Translations under genes and position numbers: made by a program | Source: Rhabdornis inornatus | Lineage: Eukaryota; Chordata; Aves; Passeriformes; Rhabdornithidae | Direction of reading: 5' to 3' | Assembly (NCBI GenBank): GCA_013397075.1 | Contig: VWZS01000187.1 | Span: 2,441,083-2,505,082 of the forward strand | DNA: 64,000 nucleotides | Part shown: piece after piece, positions 28,001-40,500 of the stretch | Layout: every line of letters begins with the position of its first letter | How positions within the stretch are numbered: position 1 is the stretch's first letter | The notes under the pieces: generated by a model | Seen by the model: the letters and a program-made list of their open reading frames with translations, nothing else | What the model was told of the DNA's origin: nothing | Databases searched by the model: none

Positions 28001-31000
28001 GAATTTATAGCTGGCAAAGCCTTTTCTGAGCTTCATTGCCACAGCCCAAAGAACATGGTTTTTGTAGCTTTGCTCACTCCAGTGATTGGAGTCCTGTCCA
28101 GTCTTCTAATCTGAATAATCCTGCCTGATACTCACATGTTCATCCAAACAGGAAAAAAATCCATTTTGAAGTCGGCACTTTCAGCTGTAGGATGAATTTT
28201 AAATAACTAGTTCCCAAACTTTCTTGTGTCCCTCTGTTTCCATCAAAAATCCCTACAAACAAACCCCCAAACCAGTGAAATAAAAAATAACAACTCTGCA
28301 TTCTCATTGCCCCACAATGCCACCCTGGGAAAATCAGCCATTTGTTCACATGGTATGTATTCATACGCTGGCGGAAGTGAGAAAGATTTTCCCTTTTCTT
28401 TATCAAAGGCCCTTGGTTTACCCTTTCCTTTTGAAAAGAAGAATGAGCAAAACAAATGCTTTTTATGACTGTGTGTTTTTTTCTCCCCATTTTATTTTGT
28501 TTTTTTGTTAAGAATGCTTTAACCAACAGCTGCAGGCACCCTCTAGAGAGTCCAAAATCCCTTAGAGCAACTTGCAAAAAAATTTCCGAAAACATTACTG
28601 AAAACAGCCCCTTCCACATTGCATGTATGTTCCCTTTTGCCCCTCATGATTTCTTGATATTTATGCTATAGCAGATTTATCCCTCTTTCTCTCTCTCTTT
28701 CTCTGTTGTGGTTTGTTGTTATTTTAGAATTTCTTTTCAGTGTTGATGCAAATTCCCTATTGTATTTCCCCTCTGTTCTAATCCAATTTCCATATTCTCT
28801 GTGATGTCTTTCCTTATCTTCATTTCCTCATTTCCTTCCTCTGCTTTCCATCAGCCTCCAAAAAAGATTTGGGATTATACTCCTGGAGATTGCTCTATCC
28901 TTACTAGAGAGGATAGAAAGGTAATTGTGTCTCACGTACGTTGCACTACAGCATCTAGCGCGTATATATGTGTGTATGTGGTTTTCTTTTTTTTTTTCTT
29001 CTTGTAGCATTGCTTGGGTTTTGTGTGCTTGTGAGTGATTTTTTTTTTAATTGGGCTTGAGCTCATTAGCCTAACAATTAAGTAGCTAGTAAATTGATTT
29101 AATAAACAATTCTTAAATCATAATCAGCCATAATTTAGAGTGGTTGTTTTGCTACCTTGACTTGCAATGATAATTATACTAACAGCATATTGCATATTAT
29201 TACAGTATCTTTTTGTTTTTCTTTACAGGTGGGTTTTATAACTTTATGGTTTGTAGAAATAGATTCTAGCAGGCCTGCGCATCTCTTGATTTTAAAGTTA
29301 ATTGCCTAAAACTATTTCCTCTATGATGATTGAAACATGATTAATTGCTAGTGATTTTCTGTATATTCCATGCCACCTTCCTCTTTTTTCAATTAAAAAG
29401 GCTCTCTTTTTTTTTTTCAAAATTAACATTCCTTTGGTTTCCCCTAACCCTAAGCATTGTTTTCCCATTCTTCTTCTCCTTCTTTAACCAGAGTGATCTA
29501 GAAAAAGACCTCTACCTCTACCAGACTGAGTTAGAGGCAGATTTAGAAAAAATGGAGAAGCTTTATAAAGCACCACATAAAAAGCCACAGAAGGTATTTC
29601 CTATTCTTTTCATGCTGCCAATCCCCGTTTCCAAACTCTCTGCTCTAATCTATTCACTGCTGGATGATTATTAAATGAGGTTGGGATAAATAATGGTTCT
29701 GAGCATTCTGACTGCATGGCTTGCTGTGTCGCTGTCAGAAATAATAGAATGTGATGCTGAGAATCCAGCTTGAAATCCATTTCAGATACAGTGATTTCCT
29801 CTCTCACCCCACCACCACGTTCGCATTCAGCTGCCCCCACCCCCATTCCAGTCCCCGTTTCAGGTTTAGAGTTCAGTATCTGCAAAAAAAACCCTCTCTA
29901 TTTTTCACATGAATAGGCAGCAGCAGCAATCAGCTTAAAATTCTTGGTTGGCGTGTCACGTCATCATCTCGTGCCTTTCAAGCGTGTTGCCATCTACTCT
30001 CCCTTCATACAAGCCCCGCTCTCTGCTTGGAGCTCACGCCTACCCAAGATTTTGGATATTCCTGAGAGATTTTACACAATTTTCCTTATGCTGCACCTTG
30101 CCATGGCCTTCTAGGGCAGGTCAGCTGCTGCTGCTGCTTCGAGGGTCTGCAGGACTCAAACCATGAAATGATATATTAATTGGTAGCACGCCACTTTTTC
30201 TTTTTTTTCTGTTGCTGATTTTTTTTGAAGCTGCGGCATTTCACCAGGACTTGGAAAAGCTGCTTTTTCAAACCCAAGATTTGCTTTTTCTTCCTAGATA
30301 GAAATCCTCACATAGATGAGGGGACACCAAATAGAGAATTGCTTCTAAAATTGCCTTCAATTTTTAAATAACGTGTCTAAGAAGCGTTAGATGGATTTAA
30401 AGCAAGTGGCTAAGAACTGGCTTTTGCTATTGAACCTGTGCAGCTGGCATTGCTTCTTTTAAGTAAGGAAACTGAACTGAAACGTTGCTTTTCTTTTTAG
30501 AGCTTTGATATTTTTTGAATGCTGAGGAATGTATTGTGCTGCAGAAATGTAATACACCTTTAAAGCAAAGGCGGGCAGTGACCGGTTGGGGGAAAGCTTG
30601 GGGAAATAATTATGAGCATGTGTCTTCTGGTCATGGCCCAGCTGGTTATCTCTTCTTGCTTTTGGCTTTATTCACAATGACTCATTTGCAGACAAAAGAA
30701 TAGGCACTGCGAAAAGGCATCGGCTGTGCTAAAAACCTGTCACTGCCCTGAAGGAACTCATGAAAATTGTTGCTTTTCTGCAAAGGCATTGACAGCTTAA
30801 ATTGCATTTAGATTTAAACCTCAATGTCTCCTATAGGCTAATATTGAAGCAATAGATGGAAAATTACTTAAGCCTTTTTCTTTCTCCTCACATGTAAGTG
30901 CATATCAATGACTCCTTTGTTTGGACTTTTGCAGAACACAGCAGGTGTTGCTCCTCTGGAAACTTCCACAGACCATTCTTCCTAGTAAGTTTTTCAATTG

Positions 31001-34000
31001 CTTGTTGATGTCTCTTTTACAATCTCAGGTCATGTAGGACAGGGTGTTGGGCATTGGAAATGCTTTGGCTTTTTAGGGGATGGATATAGACAAATGCATG
31101 TACCATAAGAATTGTATGTGTGCTTTAGGTGAGTCCCGGTATGTTGTCTGCTTTTTGATCCAGAATAAGTTTTGAAGTGATTACTTGAGTGATTGCATTG
31201 TCTAAATAAGATTTGCTGATTGTGCTAGGCAGTGGCTTTAAAAAAAACAACAGACCTTTAACTTCGTCTGATGAATTTTGCAAATTGACTGTATCTTCAT
31301 GCAAGTAACCTTATTGTGTGGAATACACAAAAATTGTTTGTTACACATGTGTGATAGATTGGCTGCTGCTAGGTATTCCATGTAACATGCACCAGATCAG
31401 ATGGATGCAGTTGGTGAAAGGCAGTAATTTTCCAGCCTACAGGAAGGGAACAGTGGTAGGAGTAACAATATTTCCCAAAGATCTATTGGGCACTGCTTTT
31501 TCAGCAGAATATGTAATGAACAGTATATTCTAAATGAGTTGTACATGGAGTTGGTTTGTTTCAGAAGAGGAACACACACACACACACAGAGTCCAGAGCA
31601 AGATGCTGAGCTGTGCTGATTTACTTGAGCCATCCTGAGTTACTTGAGCCACAGAGCCAGCCCCTACTGTGAGCCTGCTGCTCCTTGTAATTGTACTGAA
31701 TACTAGATGGCCATAGGCACAGTGATCCCCTCTATGAGGATGGCTTGTTAAAAAAGGCAGGTTCTCCTCCAGATACCCATTAATACCATGTGTGTTCACT
31801 GCCCCTCTGGGGGCCTTAGAGGTCTCCTGTACTTCTTTCAACACAGTTTCCTTCTGTCTGTGTTCATTCTGCTGGCAAACCCACACAACCGCTGCCACTG
31901 TTTTGTTTTGGTAGGAAGAGAGCAATAAAATAAATGGAAATCTCAGAGATTAGCATAAATTTCTAATGTTTGCAAGCAACTGGTAAGGTTTCTGCTCATG
32001 GCAGCACTATCTGTGCCACACAAAGCATTAAGGAATGCCATTGGAGAGGGAACAAGCTGAGTATGCTGGGAATGAGACACAAGAGTGAGGCTCAGTGGAG
32101 TTGCACATTTTTCTCTGCCCGGCCATTAGAGAGCGGAGAGAAAAGGTAGCTGGAGTTTATTGTTTTGGGGGATTTTTTGCAGTGTTGCTCTCCCTTCATT
32201 CACCTGATGTTGCAGGCTGCTTTGGCTCTAATACAGTACTGCTTGCTGGCCTGAATAAGGGAGCAGCTAGTAAAGAGATTCTGCCAAATGCCTCCTCTAT
32301 CTCCCCCAGGTTTAGTCCCAAAAGAGGATTGTTTTAACCCTTTGTTTTTTAACAAGTAAGGTGACAACTAATCTCAGGACAGTCATTATTCCTTGCAGCA
32401 ACTGGCTGTGTTTCCTCAGGTACCTGACAAAGAGATGCACTCTTTATCAAAGAGATAACCCTGATAAACAATAGCTTTGTAGCTATGGATCTGTTTGAAT
32501 ATTGTCTAGGTTGAAAAACTGACAGTATATCCCTTTCTCTTTTGTGGTGCTTTTCATGAGCTTTTCCTCCAGAAAGTGATCTGTGGGACTGCATATGACT
32601 TGGCTTTCCTTGTCCAGAAACTAAAGTCATCTTGTGATCCAGACATTGTGTAATTCCACCTTCATAGCCAGTCTTCTGATGTGTTTAAAGCTTTCTCTTT
32701 ATCCTAGAAGAATAGCATCTATCCAAAATAAACAGATACATGTACAAATTTATCCGCAGCAAACAGAACATTTCCAAATTCTCATAAATTTGAATCACTC
32801 TTGGACAACAGAATGTCAAATATTTCTATTAATTGGAAAATCTGTTTTTTTGTTTTTTTTTCAAATTTTGCAGCAGTCATGATTTGGCCCCAGAATAGCT
32901 TTGTGTAAGACTCCATCTTATTCTGAAGAGCCTGGTTGAGCATGAGAACTGGTACCAGATTAGCTTAGCTTTTAGGAAAACAGTCTGCCTGATTGCTTAA
33001 TGAGTTTTTTGCACCTGGAAAGGCCATTTATACCGTGGCATTGTCAGTCATTCTTTTAGAGAGAAAACAGGGAAATCTAGAAATCAGATGTCTGAGCATA
33101 CTTGTGCTTAGGTTTATGACTAGAAAAGGGATTTGCGATACATTTCCAGTCTTTAAAAACCTGAGAAATTTAAATTGTACTAATTTTAGCATTCTGTTTA
33201 TATATACGCATGGTAGACCTAGAGTCCAGGATTTTTTATTCCCTGTAGTAGAAGCCTCTGGCAAAGATGAAAAGAACTATGTGCATCTGGGAATTTCTCT
33301 GGCAATTAAAACAGTATAGAATCTATAGCCCTTTACTCTTGCTTCTCTACAGTCCCTCACCAATGGGCTTCAGAAACTGCTTGGGGGATCTTGAGCTGTT
33401 GTGTTGACTGGGAGGCTGAACTAGGAGGGATGACCTCCTGAGCAGCTGTGCTTTGTAAGCATGGGACAGGCATGGCTAGTATTTAAGGAGAGAGAACTGG
33501 AAGCTGGAAGGTTTGGTGTACTTCCAGCTAGCCAATGAATTTCCTTGTGTCTGCAAAGAAATTGTACATCAGCTCTGGGACTTTGTCTCATTTATAAAAT
33601 ACAGGAGTCCTTTCCTGCTGCCTGTTCCTGGAGGACTAAGACCGGAGAGTTCCCTCAAGTGGAGGAGGATGCTTTGGTAGTGCCAAATGCAGAACACTAT
33701 TGTCATGTATTCATAACCTCTTCATCAGCACCAGTTCTCCATACACAGTCTATTCTGCATTCACAAGCGTGGTTTTCTCTTACTTTACATGAAAGCTCTC
33801 AGCAAATAGGTGTGACCTCCTGGTGTCCCTCTCCATTTTTTTTTTTTTTTGTGTATTCCAGCTCCACTTATTCACCCAACTACCATGCAGTGAAGAGGGA
33901 GTCAGAGCTAGCTCTGGGGGACCCTGCTGCGTTGGAGAATGAAAGGCAGATTTACAAGAGTGTGCTGGAAGGTGGAGATATCCCGTTCCAGGGGCTGAGT

Positions 34001-37000
34001 GGTCTCAAGCGACCTTCAAGCTCTGCTTCCACAAAAGGTGGGTGGTTAGAACACTAACCTCTCCTCTGTTCTGCACAGTGTTAAAAGCCAGGAGATATGG
34101 GCAAACTGTTGCAAGGTTTAGAGTACTATTCAAGCCAGTTGAGGTTTATGCTGTCCTTCCTCTTTGCCATCCCCAGTGTTCCTTCCTTTTTTTCTCTCAG
34201 ATCACAATAGCCAATTTTTTAATGATGCCTTTAATTGATCCAGGTTCCTCTTCTCTAGAGAGATCAGCTCCCTCCATTCAGCACCTCAGCCACAGCCCAA
34301 ACCCTCATGTTCTTCCTCAAGGCTGCTTAGACTGGCCTTGCTATCCATCTGCTCCTACTTCCTTGCCATTCTAGAGCCTTTCCCTGCCTTTTCTGTTCTT
34401 CCCACAGCAGTATCTCAGCAGGCCACACCAGTCTGCTGGCCTGGCTACCCTGGTGTAGCTGTTGCCCTTTGCTCCACAGCCTCCTGCCTGCCAGAGGTGT
34501 GCAGAGAATGCACTGACACTGAACCTGCTGACACTGAACCAGCAATTGCTGGCTGAACCAGCCCTGCAGGCTCCAGGAATGTGAGCCAGAAGAGACCAAT
34601 CTCCTCCTCTTCCCTCCCCCTGTTGCAGACTCTCAAAAAGAGACAAGGAAGAGCATGACTCCCATCAGGGAATTGTGCTGGGGAATGTATCTCTGAGCCA
34701 GCTTCAACCTAAAAATGGCTTGAGATGGGGAGAGGACCGGAGAAGGAATGTGCTGGGTTTCTGAACTGCTCTCCCTAAAAATAGTACATCATACCAAAAA
34801 GGTCTCTCTGTCTCCATCTTCCAGCTGTTTTTCAGCATTTTGTCAGGCCTGTAGGGCAGGGAATCAAACTGAATCCAAACAAAAAAATCTGTTCAAACAG
34901 TTCCCCAAACTGCAATTGAATCTGAATGGTTATTTTGACATTTGAATTTGAACTCAAATCAGAAACAGACCTAAAAACTGCAGTCTAAGCTGAAACCAGA
35001 CTGAATCCTATTAAAAAAAAAAGAATGTCCTGATCTGACTCCTTGAATTTTAAAGCAACTGTGGCCAACCACATTGTCTGAAGGACACTCAGCTTATTCC
35101 TAGTATGGGGAATCTCTAAGCAGGCATCTCTTGGGCAAAGTCAGCTGATGTGGTGTGCTTGTGCTAGCACAGTCAGCCTCCGACTGTTTTCTCCCTCCCA
35201 GGAATAAACTGTTTGGCAAGCATTGTGGTGAGACCATAGTAGGTGTGATTACAGGCTTGGTATTAAGCCATTTGTGCAATGTTAGTGTCTCTGCATTCTT
35301 GCTGACACCCTGATCCTGCCCAGAGTTCAGCTGCCCTTTTCCATGGTGCCACAGCTTCCCTGGAAGTTCATTATGCTTAGCACTTTTTAGGAGGGTACCT
35401 TAAAAGTGCTCCAGATTTGCTTCTGGCCAAGCCTCTCATTTTAGAAATGTTAGCAGCACTCCCCTACTCCTGTAAGCGTGGCTTGTTTTGCAGTTTCTTC
35501 CTGCTTTTCATTATGTTTTGGAATTTTGTTTCTTTAAGGTGCATTTTATGAAATCCAAGCATGTTCTTTCTCCTTTCTCAATAGCTTTCTAGCACTTAAG
35601 CTAACAGGTTGTATTTATTTTATTCTGCATGCTTACCAGTGGATCGTAAAGGTGGGAATGCTCATATGACTGCACCCTCTTCAGTTAATAGCCGAACCTT
35701 TAACGCTAGTCATACCGGTATGTTAGGTCACGCATGTAAGCATAAGAAGCCCTTATCAGCTGCCAAAGCCTGCATTACTGAAATCCTCCCTTCCAAATTC
35801 AAACCCAAACTAGCAGCTCCAGCTGTTCTTGTGCAGGACAAGACGGGTATCTTGCTGTCTCATGAGAAAGCTCAAAGCTGCGAAAACCTTCGTAGCTCCA
35901 CTGCCTTGTTTGATAATAAAAAGGCTTTCATGGTAGACATAGGGGAAAGCATAGAAAACGTCTTGATGAAGTCTAAGCAAGAGTATGCCATCAAATCTGG
36001 CAGTACCATGAGCCTGCAGGAGTATGGCACCAACTCTAGAAAAGGCTATCTGTTCACTGCTTCCAGAAAGAGTGGGATGGAGTTTACAACACTCTATAAG
36101 GACATGCACCAGATCAACAGGTCCAGGATCCATTTGGACACAGTCTCCTGCAGCGTGAAGGATATTGCATCTCAGTTTGAGAATGAAGCCAAGGACAGGA
36201 TAGAGCACAGCCTTAGTCGAGAGGATTCAGAGCAGATCCCCAAAGACACCGTTTCCTCCCGTATCAGTGCCTTTGAGCAGCTGATCCAGAGATCCCGTTC
36301 AATGCCCTCACTTGACTTTTCCATTGGGCAAAGCAAACCCACCACTTCTCTTCAGTCTAAAATTTGTCTGAGTGCTGCATACTCTGCAGAGATTCTTCTG
36401 GATTTGTCAAAAGTACACCAAGAAGAGAAGGATGTTGCCAGCTTTGCAGATAAATCCTCCCTCTCCTGCAGCAATGTGGAGGACACGGCTTCGGATGTCA
36501 GTGATGTCATCCCTATGGACACACTTTCAGCTTGCACTGATGAGATAGATCTTCTCTCAAATGCCTCCAATGACAGTGGCAGCAGCAGCAGCAACCTGAA
36601 TGGGCCTCAGAAGCATAAAATCAACAGATGCAAAGGCGCATGCCCAGCTTCCTACACTAGATTCACTACCATCCGAAGGCATGAACAGCAGCAGGTCTCC
36701 AGAAACCCTGATTCCAAAGGGGATGTCTATGGGGACAGGCACATGCTCCCCAGAAATGTGTACCTAATGAGCCCACTCCCATTCCGATTGAAAAAGCCCT
36801 TACAACACAAATCCTGCAGAACTCCGCCCCCAGACTGCCTGGCGAGCCTGGCAGTGCCCAGCCCTGAGAACCCAGACGACCCCATGCAGCTGCAGGGGAG
36901 TGCAGGAAACAAGAGCCAGCACTCCCAGTACCAAGCTTGCTCCAGAAGCGGGCCTCTTGCTCCCAGGCGCCTGTCCTCCTTTGACATTGTGGAGAGGCTT

Positions 37001-37541
37001 AGCTACTTCCCCAGCATGGGATCTAGCCGGGATAGCTTCGTGGGCCAGGCTGACACTCCTGACTCCTTAAACAATGGGAACCCTGTTTCATATGCCCTCT
37101 ACCACAGCCTGGACACAAACAACAACCCGCAAAGTGAACTTGGGACATACCTAGGAGGTGGTTTTTGTGTTCTTTACTGGTGTCCCTTTATCTGTCTTCT
37201 TTCTTCCATTCTCCTCCTCCTTTCTTCCACAACCCTTGCATTTTTACATCCCACTTTCACACTCCCTGACTCTCTGGTTTTTTTTCCCCCCCTAGTGTGT
37301 CTAATGTCCTTTTGCGTGTCTTGCTGAGCAGTTTTGTTCAAGGCTTGTTAACAGCTGCACTTCTGAGAAACGATTTCCACTGCATTTCTAATCACATCAG
37401 GTTCAGTTTATCTCTCAAGCAGCTCTGGGGATGCAAGAATCTCAACATGAGATATTTCTAGTCCTGTATCATTTACACACGTGGGAATTATAAACCAAAC
37501 CCAGATGATTTGCTTTAAGGAGTAGTTTCTCAAGGTCTAGT

Positions 37542-37572
<31 letters not shown>

Positions 37573-40500
37573 ATTAAACTTTTCTCAACAGTAAAATGCC
37601 AAATCATACTTTGATGGCAGTGAATCTTTTCTTCACAAAGTCCTTCTATGTCTTTACTCTTTCCTGTATCATTATTTTCTCCCTGTTCTTGGATGTTTGT
37701 TCACATGTACAGCCCAAAAGGGAAAAAAATGAAAATGGATAAATTTTCAACATCCGATTGGCAATTTCGTCAATGGCAATTGAGAATGCTTACTGGCATA
37801 ATGGAAACAAATTGTTTAAAAATATCTATTTTTTTCCTTTCTGGTTATGCTAGATAAACCCATGTGTATTTTAACTTCCTTATGTTGTTTTGAAGTAGAT
37901 TCAGAATCACCAAGGCATTTTGCACCAGTTGATTACATGGAAACTCCAGAAGAAATTCTCCGCAGGCGGCATGATGATAAAGAGGTAATGACCTCCTTTA
38001 TGGCCTTGCAACAGTAGTAGCAGCTCCACATACAATAAATACAGCATTCAGCCTTACATAAGGACAGCTTATATGTCCATGGCTATGTGTCCTGGAAGTT
38101 AGAGTGACAAGCAGTAACTAGTATGTTTTACTTTCAATACTCTCTGCCACTGCTTTGTTGTATAATGTGTATAGTCCAGTTCAGCGTGTTTCAAATAAAC
38201 CTGATAGTTCTTATCAATTGCAAAATTACGTATAGGGGCTTTAAGTAATATAAAATGTTGGAAATGTACATGAGAAGTGGTACAACACCCTAGTACTTGC
38301 AGAAGAAGATTGGTAATCTGTAATGGTTCTTCATGCAAGCCACTTGAGTCAGTATTAATCAAACTGGTGAAAACACTGTTTTTCCTCTGGGGGTCCTCAA
38401 GTTTTGAACAACAAGTGTAAGATGTTTTAAGCTATCAGAAAGTGTTAACTTTTCCCCCAGTGCAGACTAGAATTCTTCATGGTGTCTGAAGTTGTTGTCA
38501 ACAGAATGTAGCAGTCCTTTTTGAAATGGCTGGGTAACAGTGGGACAAGCTGAAATAATAGGAAAGCCACATAGACTTTTCAGCAGTAGTGTATTCAAGC
38601 TGAGTTAAAGAAGTTATAAAGTGCTTGCTTTCCCGAAAGATGGAATTAATTTCCCCTGCCTGAGGGGAAAAAAGTTTTGCTTTTAGTGTTAACTTTCTGA
38701 GTTCAGGTAATGTTTATATGTGCTTTGAAATAGGTAAAACCTGCTCTTAATTCCTATGTGGAAAATGTATTTTTTTCTGTTTTCTCCTGTGAAAGTCAGT
38801 AATTCCCCCACTTTAAAAATCCAGCATGAAAACTCATGTAAGATCAAAAACCTGAATTCAGTCAGACCTTCTGGTTTCAAATAAGTTAGTACACAGTTGA
38901 ACTCTTCAGCCTACAGTCGGCCCCAGAAGGTGGAAGAATCCTTCTGTGCAGACGTACAAGAATGCATGTTTCCATTTAATGTGCTAGAGACTTTAGATAT
39001 CCAAAATAATTCTTAGGTTTTTATTTACTTTATCTTACAAAGTGTGTTACATGAGCCCAAAAGAAGTATGGGAGAACCTGAATGTGATTAGGCACTCTCC
39101 CAAGCTCCTTGCAAGGCTTAGGAGAATTTGGTGCCTCAGAACTCAATGGGGCTGATTCAGGTCTCTTGGAAGTCAAGGAGAGATACTTCTTTTTGGTTGA
39201 AGGGGGTTTGGATCAGTTCTCTGCATTATCAGCAATCTTCTTAGTAGCTCCTAAGACCTGCCGGGAACTTAAACTCCTCATTGACTTCCACGAGCTTTGG
39301 ATCAGATCCTCTGTATTAGCTAGATTTCAGTTATGCCATAATGATGATGTACCTTCTGAGTTTGTAAAACAAAAGGATATTATTTAGTTAGTAGAAACAA
39401 TATTTGATACTGAACTGTAAAGCCTCAGCTATTTGCAGGGACCTCAGGAATCTTAAGTCACATTTATGGCAGCTTTTGAATGCCTTTAACTAAATGATTT
39501 ACTGCCCATTTTATGCAATTTTATGGCAGAAACTTTTAGAGGACCAGAGACGGCTTAAACGTGAGCAAGAAGAAGCTGATATTGCCGCTAGAAGGCACAC
39601 AGGGGTTATTCCAACGCACCATCAGTTTATCACTAATGAACGATTTGGGGACCTCCTAAATGTAGACGATACAGCAAAGAGGAAATCTGGGTCAGAGGTC
39701 TGTTTTAGTTACCTCAGTCTGCTGCTTGACCCAAAGCAATAATTGCCTCTCACAATGTTGTGCTTTAGGCCGACATTAGCTCTTCAGAGAATGTCATTTG
39801 TTGTTTTTTTTTTCCACCTTCCCCTTTCCCATTCTGGCTTCATTTAGATCTGCTTTGACTTTTATGCCTGGTAAATTAATTGATATTTCTATACCAAGCT
39901 GCATATATTAAAGCATGCCTGCTGAGAATTGCTGGTGCACACCTGTGATGCATGCCTTTAAATATCAGCTACTTAGTCAATCAAAGGCGTTCTACATCTT
40001 TTGCATCATATTGCTACATTGTCTTCTTGTCTGTGCCTTATGCTTAGAAACTTCTTGTCTTGTTGATCCTGGCCATGTGGCTGTCACATAGTTTTTTTTT
40101 TTAGAAATATTAAAATTTAGAAATTGTTTCTTCTCTTGAAATACGCTTAATGTCCTTTAGAAACAATCAGAAAAAAGTGTCTGCATGTTCTACTGCGTAC
40201 AACCTGGTTGGACTTTTTGAAAGAGACAAAGGAGGAGGTACATATTTTTTCCATGAGCCCAAGGCACTTTTCTGGAGGGCTGGATGTTGTGTCCAGGTGT
40301 TATGGCCAAATGTCTTTCCTGCCCCATGTGGATTGCTGCTGGGCTCTTGACAGCAGCTCTGTTTCCCCAGAGGAGCTGCACTGCAGTGGTGGGTGAGGTG
40401 CTCACCATGTGGATGGAGCACACCTGTCTGCCCTTTAGTTTCAAATGCTCTGGAGCCTCATCAATGTGACTGCGTTGTATTTTATGCTCTGTTACCAAAA

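Noticed and set aside
28140..28619. 159-codon open frame on the - strand
   Set aside because: No family resemblance, no splice context, biased toward Lys and Phe as expected from AT-rich intron sequence.
28513..28624. Exon-like open stretch between a TTAAG acceptor and a GCAT|GTATGT donor
   Set aside because: It is 112 nt long, so placing it between E14 and E15 (both phase 0) breaks the frame; no known homologous segment.
33605..33676. 72-nt open stretch with ACAG acceptor and GTAGTG donor before E18
   Set aside because: E17 ends with TA of a split codon; joining here would make TAG, a stop.
34513..34542. 15-bp direct repeat in two copies
   Set aside because: Too short and too few copies to be called a repeat element.
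35810..36208. 132-codon open frame on the - strand
   Set aside because: It is the antisense shadow of the giant exon E19.
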